Positions 35,580-44,032 of a stretch of DNA of 64,000 nucleotides are shown piece by piece (within the stretch, counting starts at the first letter, position 1; the number at the start of each line of letters is the position of its first letter). The DNA lies in contig NZ_CP123228.1 of assembly GCF_029855045.1 (NCBI RefSeq), positions 372,001 to 436,000 of the forward strand, given 5' to 3'. The translations under genes were made by a program, and so were the position numbers. Source of the DNA: Piscinibacter sp. XHJ-5 (GTDB lineage Bacteria > Pseudomonadota > Gammaproteobacteria > Burkholderiales > Burkholderiaceae_C). The notes beneath the pieces are model-generated. The model was not told the DNA's origin, did not search any database, and was given only the letters and a program-made list of their open reading frames with translations.

Positions 35580-35699
35580 GCGCAGGTGCAAGGCGTTGTC
35601 TTGGCAGGTCGGGGGGTGGGCCGGCGGAGTCCGGAGCCGGCCCCCCGAAGGGAAAGCATATCCCGGGGGAAACCCCGATGGGTTTCGCTTGCGCCAAAT

Positions 35700-35710
35700 T
35701 TGTATGATGA
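35700..35710. promoter_or_regulatory. Putative FadR-type GntR operator of the otn operon
   Basis: TTGTATGATGA fits the FadR-subfamily consensus TNGTNNNACNA at all fixed positions but one (T for C), and ends 4 bp before the ATG of the GntR gene, a place suited to autorepression. A strong hairpin, GGGCCGGC (35618-35625) with GCCGGCCC (35636-35643), lies further upstream. Confidence 0.4.
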
Positions 35711-35714
35711 CCCG

Positions 35715-36482
35715 ATGACATGGCAACTTCCGGCGAGCGCCTCTGCGGCCCCCCGGCTGGCCGCCGATCGCCTCTCCGACCGGCTGGCGGCGCGCCTGCT
35801 GGCGCAGGTCGAGGCCGGCCAGCTGTCGCCCGGCGACCGCCTGCCCACCGAGCAGCAGCTCGCCGAATCGCACGGCGTGTCGCGCACGGTGGTGCGCGAA
35901 GCGGTGCACCAGCTGCGCTCGCGCGGCCTGCTGGTGTCGCGGCAGGGCTCGGGTGTCTACGTCGCGCAGCCGGCCGCCAACCAGCCGCTGGCTTTCGATC
36001 CGCGCGTGCTCGATTCGTTGGCCGCCGTGGTGCAGATCGTCGAGGTGCGGCGCGCGCTCGAAGGCGAGATCGCCGCGCTGGCCGCGCAGCGCGCCACGCG
36101 GTCGCAGATCGCCGGCATCCGGCGCGCCTTGCGAGCCATCGAGACCGCGGTGGCGGCGGGCGGCGACGGCGTGGACGAGGACCTGGCGTTCCACCGCGCG
36201 ATTGCCGAAGCCTCCGGCAATCCGCAATTCACGCGGCTGCTCGGCTTCCTGGAGCAATACCTGCGCGAGGCGATGCGCGTGACCCGCGGCAACGAGGCCC
36301 GCTTTCGGGGCTTTGCCGATGCGGTGCGCGAGGAGCACGGGGCGCTGATCGATGCGATTGCGGCGCGCGACGCGGCAGCCGCGCGCCGCCTCGCCACGCG
36401 CCACATGGAGCTGGCCGCACGCCGGCTGGAGGCGGCCGGCGTCGTCCGCGGGCCCGAGCGCAAGCGAGGAAAGACACGATGA
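35715..36482 (+). CDS. GntR-family regulator (FadR/FCD type) of the sugar-acid operon
   Basis: 255 aa. Winged HTH at about residues 20-85 (GDRLPTEQQLAESHGVSRTV, LRSRGLLVSRQGSGVYV), then an all-helical FCD domain whose metal/ligand residues are visible (EDLAFHRAIAEASGN and EEHGALIDAI). It is the first gene of the otn-TRAP operon and overlaps ltnD by four bases, so it most likely senses a C4 sugar acid or its oxo-product. ATG 35715 gives MTWQLPASAS. Confidence 0.88.
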   Translation: MTWQLPASASAAPRLAADRLSDRLAARLLAQVEAGQLSPGDRLPTEQQLAESHGVSRTVVREAVHQLRSRGLLVSRQGSGVYVAQPAANQPLAFDPRVLDSLAAVVQIVEVRRALEGEIAALAAQRATRSQIAGIRRALRAIETAVAAGGDGVDEDLAFHRAIAEASGNPQFTRLLGFLEQYLREAMRVTRGNEARFRGFADAVREEHGALIDAIAARDAAAARRLATRHMELAARRLEAAGVVRGPERKRGKTR

Positions 36483-37393
36483 CTGCAGCACGCAAGGCCA
36501 CCCTGGGTGTCGTCGGCCTCGGATCCATGGGCATGGGCGCGGCGGTGTCCGCGCTGCGCCGCGGCGTGGACACCTGGGGGCTGGACACCCGCGAGGAGGC
36601 CCGCCGCGGCTTCGAATCGGAAGGCGGGCGCGCCGCGGTTTCGACGGCCGAGCTGGGCGCGCATTGCGACGTGGTGGTGGTGCTCGTGATCAACGCCGCG
36701 CAGACCGAGGCGGTGCTGTTCGGCGCGGGCGGCCTGGCCGAGAGCATGCGTTCCGGCTCGGTGATCGTCGCGTCGGCCACGGTCGACCCCGCCCTGCCGC
36801 CGCAGTGGGAGTCGCGCCTGGCCGAGCGGGGCCTGTGGCTGATCGACGGCCCGGTGTCCGGGGGTGCGAAGAAGGCCGCGCAAGGGGAGATGACGGTGAT
36901 GGCGTCCGGGCGGCCCGAGGCCTTCGAGGCTGCCGGTGAGGTTCTCGACGCCATCGCCGGCAAGGTCTACCGGCTCGGCGACCGCGCCGGCATCGGCTCG
37001 ACGGTGAAGATGGTCAACCAGCACCTGGCCGGCGTGCACATCGCGGCGGCCTGCGAGGCGATGGCCCTGGGCCTGCGCGCGGGCGCCGACGCGCGCCAGC
37101 TCTACGAGGTGATCTGCAACTCGGCGGGCTCGAGCTGGATGTTCCAGAACCGCGTGCCGCACATCCTCGACGGGGACTACACGCCGCTGTCGACGGTGAA
37201 CATCTTCGTCAAGGACCTCGGCATCGTGCTCGACGCCGCGCGCAAGCTGCAGTTCCCGCTGCCGCTTGCGGCCGCCGCGCACCAGCTCTATCTCGCGACG
37301 GCGGCCGCCGGCCACGGCGCGGAGGACGACGCGGCCGTGATCAAGTTCTACGCGGCGCTGGCGGGCATCGAGCTGCCCGGGGTGGCGACATGA
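36479..37393 (+). CDS. ltnD: L-threonate dehydrogenase (LtnD-like beta-hydroxyacid dehydrogenase)
   Basis: A 304-aa NAD-dependent dehydrogenase of the 3-hydroxyisobutyrate dehydrogenase family. It has the NAD motif LGVVGLGSMGMGAAVSALRR, the substrate-binding GPVSGGAKKAAQGEMTVMA and the catalytic-Lys helix GSTVKMVNQHLAGVHIAAAC. In the otn pathway it oxidizes L-threonate to 2-oxo-tetronate; D-erythronate dehydrogenase (DenD) is not of this fold, so threonate is the better guess. Start ATGA overlaps the regulator's stop, and its own stop overlaps otnK. Confidence 0.85.
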   Translation: MTAARKATLGVVGLGSMGMGAAVSALRRGVDTWGLDTREEARRGFESEGGRAAVSTAELGAHCDVVVVLVINAAQTEAVLFGAGGLAESMRSGSVIVASATVDPALPPQWESRLAERGLWLIDGPVSGGAKKAAQGEMTVMASGRPEAFEAAGEVLDAIAGKVYRLGDRAGIGSTVKMVNQHLAGVHIAAACEAMALGLRAGADARQLYEVICNSAGSSWMFQNRVPHILDGDYTPLSTVNIFVKDLGIVLDAARKLQFPLPLAAAAHQLYLATAAAGHGAEDDAAVIKFYAALAGIELPGVAT

Positions 37394-38649
37394 TCCTGGG
37401 CGTCATTGCCGACGACTTCACCGGCGCGACCGACGTGGCCAGCATGCTGGTGCGCGCGGGCATGCGAACGGTGCAGCTCATCGGCGTGCCGCATGACGAC
37501 GCCGCGCCTTCGGCCGACGCGTTGGTGATCGCGCTGAAGTCGCGCACCGTGCCGGCGGCGCAGGCGGTGACCGAGTCGCTGGCCGCGTTGCGCTGGCTGC
37601 AGCGCGCCGGGGCGCGGCAGTTCTATTTCAAGTACTGCTCGACCTTCGACTCGACCCCGGCCGGCAACATCGGCCCGGTCGCCGAGGCGCTGTTGGAGGC
37701 GCTCGATGCCGATTTCGCGATCGCCTGTCCGGCCTTTCCCGAAAACGGCCGCACGGTGTTTCGCGGCCACCTGTTCGTCGGCGACCAGCTGCTGTCCGAC
37801 TCGGGCATGCGCGACCACCCGCTGACCCCGATGACCGACGCCAACCTCGTGCGCGTGCTGCAGGCGCAGTCGCGTGCTGCGGTGGGGCTGGTTCGGCACG
37901 ACATCGTCGCCGCGGGCGCCGAAGCCGTGCGGGGACGCTTCGACGAGCTGCGCGCTGACGGCGTTCGACTGGCGGTGGCCGACGCGATCGCCGATGCCGA
38001 TCTGCGCGTGCTGGCCGAGGCCTGCGCCGGATTGCCGCTGATCACCGCGGGCTCGGGCGTCGCCCTCGGCCTGCCGAGTGTGTACGCGGCGCGCGGCTGG
38101 CTGCGCCCCGACGCCGCGGCCGCATCGCTGCCGGCGGTCGGCGGCCACGCCGCCGTGGTCTCCGGCTCGTGTTCGACGGCCACCAATGCGCAGGTGCGGC
38201 ACTGGCTCGAGGCGGGCCGGCCGGCGTTTCGCATCGACGCGCGCGCGCTGGCCGCAGGCGAGCCGGTGGCGGCGCAGGCACTGGATTTCGCCGCCGCGCG
38301 CCTGCCCCACGAGGCGGCGCTGGTCTATGCGACGGCTTCACCGGAGGACGTGAAGGCCGTGCAGGCGGCGCTGGGCGCCGAGCGCGCCGGAGCGCTGGTC
38401 GAGGAGTGCCTCGCGGAGGTGGCCGCGTCGCTGGTGCACGCCGGCGTGCGTCGCCTCGTCGTGGCCGGCGGCGAAACCTCCGGCGCCGTCGTCCAGGCCC
38501 TGGGCGTGCGCGTGCTGCGCATCGGCGCCACCATCGCGCCCGGCGTGCCATGGACGCAGGCCGAGGGACGGCCGCTGCTGCTCGCGCTGAAGTCGGGCAA
38601 TTTCGGCGCGGCGGATTTCTTCTCGCGCGCGCTGGCGCAGGTGGCCTGA
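37390..38649 (+). CDS. otnK: 3-oxo-tetronate kinase (DUF1537/OtnK family)
   Basis: 419 aa. The N-terminal domain opens MILGVIADDFTGATDVASML, the hallmark of four-carbon acid-sugar kinases, and FYFKYCSTFDSTPAGNIGP is a second family block. The C-terminal nucleotide-binding domain has VVAGGETSGAVVQALGV and LALKSGNFGAADFF. It phosphorylates 3-oxo-tetronate at C4 using ATP. Tightly packed: overlaps ltnD by 4 bp and otnC by 1 bp. Confidence 0.93.
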   Translation: MILGVIADDFTGATDVASMLVRAGMRTVQLIGVPHDDAAPSADALVIALKSRTVPAAQAVTESLAALRWLQRAGARQFYFKYCSTFDSTPAGNIGPVAEALLEALDADFAIACPAFPENGRTVFRGHLFVGDQLLSDSGMRDHPLTPMTDANLVRVLQAQSRAAVGLVRHDIVAAGAEAVRGRFDELRADGVRLAVADAIADADLRVLAEACAGLPLITAGSGVALGLPSVYAARGWLRPDAAAASLPAVGGHAAVVSGSCSTATNAQVRHWLEAGRPAFRIDARALAAGEPVAAQALDFAAARLPHEAALVYATASPEDVKAVQAALGAERAGALVEECLAEVAASLVHAGVRRLVVAGGETSGAVVQALGVRVLRIGATIAPGVPWTQAEGRPLLLALKSGNFGAADFFSRALAQVA

Positions 38650-39293
38650 TGGACGAGCCTGCGCTGCGCCGCGAGATCTGCCGGGTCGGCCGCTCGCTGT
38701 TCGAGCGCGGGCTGGTGCACGCGACGGCCGGCAACATCAGCGGGCGCCTGTCCGGCGGCGGCTTCCTCATCACGCCCACCGACGCCTGCCTCGGTTTTCT
38801 CGAGCCCGATGCGCTGGCGCACGTCGGCGCCGATGGACAGGCGCTCGCCGGCCCGCGCGCGAGCAAGGCGCTCGCGCTGCACCGCCGCATCTACGACAGC
38901 GACGCCGGCGCGCAGTGCGTCATCCACACGCACAGCACCCACCTGGTCGCACTGACGCTCGCCGGCGTCTGGAGCGCGGCCGACATCGTTCCGCCGATCA
39001 CGCCGTACTACGTGATGAAGGTGGGCCACGTGCCGCTCATTCCGTACCACCGGCCCGGCGCGCCGGCGGTGGCGGACCTGGTGGCCGAGGCCATGCGACG
39101 CGTCCCCATCCGCGCGGTGATGCTCGAGCGGCTCGGGCCCACCGTCTGGCATGAAACGCCGGCGGCCGCGATGGCGACGCTGGAAGAGCTGGAGGAGACC
39201 GCGCGGCTGTGGCTGATGACCCACCCCAAGCCGGCGCCCCTGGCCGAATCGCAGATCGACGAGCTGCGCCGCCATTTCGGCGCGCGCTGGTGA
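38649..39293 (+). CDS. otnC: 3-oxo-tetronate 4-phosphate decarboxylase (class II aldolase family)
   Basis: A 214-aa zinc enzyme of the class II aldolase/adducin family. Conserved pieces are the N-terminal VHATAGNISGRL, the ITPTDACLGFL region and the metal ligands in CVIHTHSTHLVAL. In the otn pathway it converts 3-oxo-tetronate 4-phosphate to dihydroxyacetone phosphate and CO2. Its ATG shares a base with the otnK stop (TGATG). Confidence 0.9.
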   Translation: MDEPALRREICRVGRSLFERGLVHATAGNISGRLSGGGFLITPTDACLGFLEPDALAHVGADGQALAGPRASKALALHRRIYDSDAGAQCVIHTHSTHLVALTLAGVWSAADIVPPITPYYVMKVGHVPLIPYHRPGAPAVADLVAEAMRRVPIRAVMLERLGPTVWHETPAAAMATLEELEETARLWLMTHPKPAPLAESQIDELRRHFGARW

Positions 39294-39311
39294 AACCCCG
39301 AGAGACGACCC

Positions 39312-40118
39312 ATGCCCCGCTTCGCCGCCAACCTCTCGATGATGTACACGGAGCACGACTTCCTCGACCGCTTCGCGGCCGCGGCGCGTGACGGATTCCG
39401 TGCCGTCGAGTACCTGTTCCCGTATGCGTTCGAGCGGGCCGAACTGGCCCGGCGCCTGGCCGACCAGGGACTCGCGCAGGTGCTGTTCAACGCACCGCCT
39501 GGCGACTTCGACGCCGGCGAGCGCGGTCTGGCCTGCCTGCCCGGGCGCGAGGAGACGTTTCGCCGCGCCTTCGTCGAGCAGGCGCTGCCGTACGCGCAGG
39601 CGCTGCGCTGCCCGCGCATCCACGTGATGGCAGGCCTCGTCCCGCCCCATGTCGAGGCCGCCGCGCTGCGCGCAACCTACCTGGCCAACCTGGAGTGGGC
39701 CGCGCAGCAGGCGCGCAGCGCCGGCGTCGACGTGCTGATCGAGCCGATCAACACCCGCGACATCCCGCGCTACTTCCTCAATCGCCAGGACCATGCGCAC
39801 GAGATCATCGCCGAGGTGGGCGCGGGCAACCTCAAGGTGCAGATGGACCTGTACCACTGCCAGATCGTCGAAGGCGACGTCGCGATGAAGCTGCGCCGCT
39901 ACCTGCCCACGGGCCGGGTCGGCCACCTGCAGATCGCCGGCGTGCCGCAGCGGCACGAGCCCGATGCCGGGGAGCTGAACGGCGCCTACCTGTTCGGGGT
40001 GCTCGATGAGCTGGGCTGGCAGGGCCATGTCGGCTGCGAATACCGGCCGCGCGCGGGCACGTCGGCGGGGCTGGGCTGGTTCGCTCCGTATCGCGCCTCG
40101 CAAGCGAATGACACATGA
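39312..40118 (+). CDS. otnI: 2-oxo-tetronate isomerase (OtnI, hydroxypyruvate-isomerase family)
   Basis: A 268-aa TIM-barrel isomerase. Family blocks are [37 protein letters not shown] (metal-binding Glu) and [14 protein letters not shown], with [10 protein letters not shown] near the end holding the second Glu. Hydroxypyruvate isomerase is a close relative, but the operon of ltnD, otnK and otnC argues for 2-oxo-tetronate to 3-oxo-tetronate. ATG 39312 lies 18 bp after otnC. Confidence 0.9.
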   Translation: MPRFAANLSMMYTEHDFLDRFAAAARDGFRAVEYLFPYAFERAELARRLADQGLAQVLFNAPPGDFDAGERGLACLPGREETFRRAFVEQALPYAQALRCPRIHVMAGLVPPHVEAAALRATYLANLEWAAQQARSAGVDVLIEPINTRDIPRYFLNRQDHAHEIIAEVGAGNLKVQMDLYHCQIVEGDVAMKLRRYLPTGRVGHLQIAGVPQRHEPDAGELNGAYLFGVLDELGWQGHVGCEYRPRAGTSAGLGWFAPYRASQANDT

Positions 40119-40152
40119 AGCTGCAAGAGATCACCCAGCCAGGAGACAAGTG

Positions 40153-41127
40153 ATGACGAAGACGATGTGGACCTCCACGCTCGCCGCGACTGCGCTGCTC
40201 GCCGCTGCCGGCGCCTCGGCACAAACGGTGCTGAAGATCGGCTACGCGACGAGCAAGGAATCGCACTACGGCGTCGGCACGACGGCGTTCTGCGACGAGC
40301 TCGAGAAGAGCACGCAGGGTCGCTACAAATGCCAGCAGTTCCCCGCGTCGGCGCTCGGCGGCGAGCGCGAGCAGATCGAGGCGGTGCAGCTCGGCACGCA
40401 GGACCTCACCAACACCTCGACCGGACCGCTCGGCAACTTCGTGCCGGAAGTCAAGGTCGTGGACATCCCGTTCCTCTTTCGCGACTACGACCATGCGCGC
40501 AAGGTGATGGACGGGCCGATCGGCCAGGATCTGCTGAAGAAGATGCAGGGCAAGGGCCTGATCGGCCTGGCCTGGACGGAGAACGGCTTTCGCCACATGA
40601 CCAACAACAAGCGGCCCATCGTGCAGGCGAGCGACGCCGCCGGCCTGAAGGTGCGCACCATGGAGAACAAGGTGCACATGGACGGCTACCGCACCTTCGG
40701 CCTGCTGCCAACGCCGATGGCCTTCCCCGAATTGTTCGGCGCCCTGCAGCAGGGCACCGTGGACGGCCAGGAGAACCCGATCCCGGTGATCCTCTCGTCC
40801 AAGTTCTCGCAGGTGCAGAAGCACCTGTCGCTCACCGGCCATGTGTACTCGCCGGCGGTGATCCTGCTGTCGCCCAAGGTGTGGGACAAGCTGTCCGAGC
40901 CCGACCGCAAGCTGTTCGTCGCGGCCGCGCAGAAGGGCGCTGCCGCGCAGCGCAAGAAGGTCAACGACGACGAGGCCAGCGGCATCGCGCAGCTCAAGAA
41001 GGAGGGCATGCAGGTGGTCGAGCGCGTCGACGGCGAGAGCTTCCGCAAAGCGGTGCAGCCGGCCTACGCGAACTTCGCGAAGGAGTTCGGCGCCGACAGG
41101 ATCGCGGCCATCCAGGCGGTCAAGTGA
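40153..41127 (+). CDS. dctP: TRAP transporter solute-binding protein (DctP family)
   Basis: A 324-aa periplasmic binding protein. The signal peptide runs to ASA-Q (residue about 23). DctP features include the Arg-containing ligand region VRTMENKVHMDGYRTFG and the FPELFGALQQGTVDGQENP block. It is placed 34 bp after otnI with AGGAG before ATG 40153, and is followed by overlapping small and large permease genes. The operon context suggests it binds threonate, erythronate or a similar C4 acid. Confidence 0.92.
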   Translation: MTKTMWTSTLAATALLAAAGASAQTVLKIGYATSKESHYGVGTTAFCDELEKSTQGRYKCQQFPASALGGEREQIEAVQLGTQDLTNTSTGPLGNFVPEVKVVDIPFLFRDYDHARKVMDGPIGQDLLKKMQGKGLIGLAWTENGFRHMTNNKRPIVQASDAAGLKVRTMENKVHMDGYRTFGLLPTPMAFPELFGALQQGTVDGQENPIPVILSSKFSQVQKHLSLTGHVYSPAVILLSPKVWDKLSEPDRKLFVAAAQKGAAAQRKKVNDDEASGIAQLKKEGMQVVERVDGESFRKAVQPAYANFAKEFGADRIAAIQAVK

Positions 41128-41717
41128 AATCGCCGCGGGCCGAGCGCCGGGCCGCTCCGAAGCCGGCCCGCATCCCCGAGGCGGATGGGTCGAGGTCCAT
41201 CGAGGGATTCCCGTTCGAGCGGCGATTCCTGGCGGTCAACCGCTGGGCGCTGATCGTGATGCTGGCGGCGATGGCGGCCATCATCTTCGCCAACGTGGCG
41301 CTGCGCTACCTCACCGACCAGTCCATCGAATGGGCGGAGGAGGTCGCGCGCCACCTGATGATCTGGCTCACCTTCCTCGGCGCGGGCCCGGTGCTGCGCT
41401 ACGGCGGCCACATCGCCGTGGAGAACCTACAGGACGGCCTGCCGCACGCGGCCGCGGTCGCGCTGCGCGGCGTGATCGCGCTGCTGCTGCTCGGGTTCTT
41501 CGGCTTCATGATCTGGTACGGCTGGCTGTACATGCTGCGCGCGCAATACCAGACGACCGCGGCGACGCAGATCTCCTTCGCCTACGTGTACGCGGCGATG
41601 CCGGTGGGGGGCGTGCTGCTGGTGGTGCACTGGCTGCTGATCGTGCGCGACTACCTGCGCGCGCGGGTGTTCGCGAGCGATGCGCACTTCGATGCCAACG
41701 CGAGCGCGTCGCTATGA
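41124..41717 (+). CDS. dctQ: TRAP transporter small permease (DctQ family)
   Basis: 197 aa with a polar N-terminal extension of about 35 residues, then four transmembrane helices; the DctQ signature SIEWAEEVARHLMIWLTFLG is intact. GTG 41124 overlaps the dctP stop (GTGA), and the end overlaps dctM by four bases. It pairs with DctM for Na+-coupled uptake. Confidence 0.9.
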   Translation: MKSPRAERRAAPKPARIPEADGSRSIEGFPFERRFLAVNRWALIVMLAAMAAIIFANVALRYLTDQSIEWAEEVARHLMIWLTFLGAGPVLRYGGHIAVENLQDGLPHAAAVALRGVIALLLLGFFGFMIWYGWLYMLRAQYQTTAATQISFAYVYAAMPVGGVLLVVHWLLIVRDYLRARVFASDAHFDANASASL

Positions 41718-43006
41718 GCGCGAGCCTCATCCTGCTGCTGAGCGCCTGCGTCTACCTCGCGATCGGCGTGCCGGTCGCCTTCGCGCTGGGGCTGTCCACA
41801 TTGACCGCGCTCGTCCTGGGCGCCGACTTTCCGCTGTTCGTGCTGCTGAAGGAAACCTTCACCGGCATCGACAGCTTTCCGCTGATGGCGGTGCCCTTCT
41901 TCATCCTCGCCGCCGAATTGATGAGCGGCGGTTCGCTGACCGAGGTGCTGCTGCGCTTCGCGTCGCAGTTCGTCGGCCACAAGCGCGGCGGGCTGGGCTA
42001 CACCAACGTGGTGGGGCTGACGTTCTTCTCGGGCATCTCGGGCTCGGCGCTGGCCGACGCCGCCGGTCCCGGCTCGATGATGATCCGCATGATGGACAAG
42101 GCCGGCTACGACCGCGCGTATGCGGCGGCGCTGACGGCCGCCACCGCCATCGTCGGGCCCATCATTCCGCCGTCGATCATCATGATCATCTACGCGCTGC
42201 AGGACGAGAGCGTCTCGGTGGGCGCGCTGTTCGTCGCCGGCCTGCTGCCGGGGCTGCTGATCGCGCTGGGCATGAGCTTCGTCAACTGGCGCATCTCGAC
42301 GCAGCGCAACTACCGCGGCGACGAGGAGCAGCCGGGCTGGCGCGAGATCGCCGTCACCAGCGTCAAGGCGTTTCCCGCCCTGCTGCTGCCGGTGCTCATC
42401 CTCGGCGGCATGCGCGCCGGCTGGTTCACGCCGACCGAGGCCTCGGTGGTGGCGGTGTTCTACGCGCTCGTGTGCGGCAAGTACATCTACCGCACGCTGG
42501 AATGGAAGGCGCTCCCCGACATCCTGGCGCGCTCGGCGCTGCTCACCGCCTCGGTGCTGATCATCATCGGCATGTCGGCCGCGTTCGCCTGGGTGCTGAC
42601 GATCGAGGGCATGCCTCAGAAGCTGGCCGAGTGGATGGCGGCGCAGCACTTCTCGGCGATCGGCTTCCTGCTGGCCGTCAACGTGTTCCTGCTGCTGTTC
42701 GGCATCTTCATCGAGCCGCTGCCCGGCGTGATGGTGCTGGTGCCCATCCTCGCGCCGGTGGCGGCCAAGATCGGCGTGGAACCGATCCACTTCGCGATGG
42801 TGGTGATCTTCAACCTGACGCTGGGCATGATCACGCCGCCGGTGGGCGGGCTGCTGTTCGTCACCTCGAACGTGTCGCGCGTGCCGCTAACCGCGCTGGT
42901 GCGCGAGCTCAGGCCCTTCCTGTGGGCGCACGGGCTGATCCTGCTGGTGATCACCTTCGTGCCGGCCTTGAGCACGTGGCTGCCGCACGCGCTCGGGTTC
43001 AAGTGA
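41714..43006 (+). CDS. dctM: TRAP transporter large permease (DctM family)
   Basis: 430 aa and about 12 hydrophobic segments. Typical DctM blocks are SFPLMAVPFFILAAELMSGG, VGLTFFSGISGSALADAAG, IVGPIIPPSIIMIIYAL and NLTLGMITPPVGGLLFVTSN. It forms the transport channel with DctQ. Last gene of the rightward otn-TRAP operon, ending 17 bp from the convergent chalcone-isomerase-like gene. Confidence 0.95.
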   Translation: MSASLILLLSACVYLAIGVPVAFALGLSTLTALVLGADFPLFVLLKETFTGIDSFPLMAVPFFILAAELMSGGSLTEVLLRFASQFVGHKRGGLGYTNVVGLTFFSGISGSALADAAGPGSMMIRMMDKAGYDRAYAAALTAATAIVGPIIPPSIIMIIYALQDESVSVGALFVAGLLPGLLIALGMSFVNWRISTQRNYRGDEEQPGWREIAVTSVKAFPALLLPVLILGGMRAGWFTPTEASVVAVFYALVCGKYIYRTLEWKALPDILARSALLTASVLIIIGMSAAFAWVLTIEGMPQKLAEWMAAQHFSAIGFLLAVNVFLLLFGIFIEPLPGVMVLVPILAPVAAKIGVEPIHFAMVVIFNLTLGMITPPVGGLLFVTSNVSRVPLTALVRELRPFLWAHGLILLVITFVPALSTWLPHALGFK

Positions 43007-43023
43007 AGGACGGGCGCGCAGCG

Positions 43024-43641
43024 TCAGTTGAACGGATCCTTCGCCGGCGCGGCCTTCGCGACGCCGAGCAGCGCATCCTTCAGCTGCGCGTCGGCCGGCG
43101 CCTTGCCGAGCCAGATCTTCATCAGCGCACTGAAGAATTCCGGCTCCTTGATCGGCTCGGCGGCAGGCTTGCCGTTCACCACGATCGTCGAGCCGGTGCC
43201 CGGCACGTAGTCGATCGAGAAGTAATCGCCCGAGGCGAGCTTCTTGCGCGCGGCGAAGATCTCGCCCAGCTTGATCACGCCCGGGATGACCTTGGAGAAC
43301 TCCTCGCGCGAGGCGTTCTGCTCCATGCCGCGGGTGAACAGCTTGCCGAGCTCGTTCGCGTCGATCTCGCGCAGCATCACGATGTGCATGCGGCGAGGGC
43401 CGGTGGCGGCGAGAACGGCCTCGGTGGTGGCGGCCTTCTGGGGCAGGTACAGGCCGGCGGCATAGACCTTGAACACCGCCTTGTAGCGCACGCCGGCGCC
43501 GTTGAGCTGCAGCTTGGTCCCGCCGAGCTGCGTGGTCTGTTCGAACTTGATGCCGCCCACCTCGGTGGTCTCGGCATGGCTGGCGACGGGCAAGGCGAGG
43601 ACGAGGCTGGCAGCGGCCAGCAAGGCAAGGCGACGGATCAC
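43024..43641 (-). CDS. Exported chalcone-isomerase-like protein
   Basis: A 205-aa precursor with a Sec signal peptide (LALLAAASLVLALPVASHA) and a chalcone-isomerase-like domain: LQLNGAGVRYKAVFKVYAAG and MHIVMLREIDANELGKLFTR, then GDYFSIDYVPGTGSTIVVNG. Bacterial members are periplasmic and of unknown function; true flavonoid isomerase activity is not implied. It is divergent from the trp leader region. Confidence 0.85.
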   Translation of the reverse strand: MIRRLALLAAASLVLALPVASHAETTEVGGIKFEQTTQLGGTKLQLNGAGVRYKAVFKVYAAGLYLPQKAATTEAVLAATGPRRMHIVMLREIDANELGKLFTRGMEQNASREEFSKVIPGVIKLGEIFAARKKLASGDYFSIDYVPGTGSTIVVNGKPAAEPIKEPEFFSALMKIWLGKAPADAQLKDALLGVAKAAPAKDPFN

Positions 43642-43779
43642 GACACGACTCCTGGATGGTCATGGGGCCGGAGGCCCTCTTTGGAAGGACGAGAGTGTCA
43701 CTTCGCACGGTCGTACGTGTCCAGTCACAATGTCACAAAGCCTGCGCAGCCGGGACGTCGCGGCTGCTACACTTTTCGG

Positions 43780-43845
43780 ATGTTCACACCGCGCAAGCAA
43801 ACCCGAGGGTCGCACGACCGGGGAGCATGGCCCTGGCGGGCCTGA
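43780..43845 (+). CDS. trpL: trp operon leader peptide
   Basis: A 21-codon ORF reading MFTPRKQTRGSHDRGAWPWR then Ala and TGA. It has two Trp codons (43828-43830 and 43834-43836) three to five codons before the stop, and lies 187 bp before the trpE start. A TACACT (43768-43773) just upstream could be the -10 box, which would place transcription start at or next to the ATG; no Shine-Dalgarno is visible. The rest of the 391-bp gap (43642-44032) holds this leader and its attenuator. Confidence 0.65.
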   Translation: MFTPRKQTRGSHDRGAWPWRA

Positions 43846-43893
43846 TCCCATGCGCACGGCGGCATTCGCCGCCTGACACGCCAGGTTTGTTCT
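43832..43893 (+). promoter_or_regulatory. Putative trp attenuator
   Basis: CCTGGCG (43832-43838), which covers the second Trp codon of the leader, can pair with CGCCAGG (43879-43885), immediately followed by TTTGTTCT. Inside lies a second hairpin, GGCGGC (43858-43863) with GCCGCC (43868-43873). A ribosome stalled at the Trp codons would block the outer stem, which is the logic of ribosome-mediated attenuation. Stem assignment is by eye. Confidence 0.5.
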
Positions 43894-44032
43894 CGCCGCG
43901 GCCGCAACGCCTTCGCTTCGATGGCCAGGCCCCACGGCTCCACCGGTGACCTTCGGGTCGCCGAACTTTCCGACACTGCATCACCATGCCGGCGCCCCGC
44001 GCGCCGCGGCCGGGCTGTGGAGGGCCCTCGAT

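Noticed and set aside
43850..43876. A second short ORF (MRTAAFAA) in the trp leader region.
   Set aside because: It has no Trp codons or ribosome site and coincides with the inner attenuator hairpin; the 43780 ORF is the better leader peptide.
19731..44032. A gph (phosphoglycolate phosphatase) gene expected between rpe and trpE.
   Set aside because: No product with HAD motifs (DxDGTL and the rest) was found in any real gene of this stretch.
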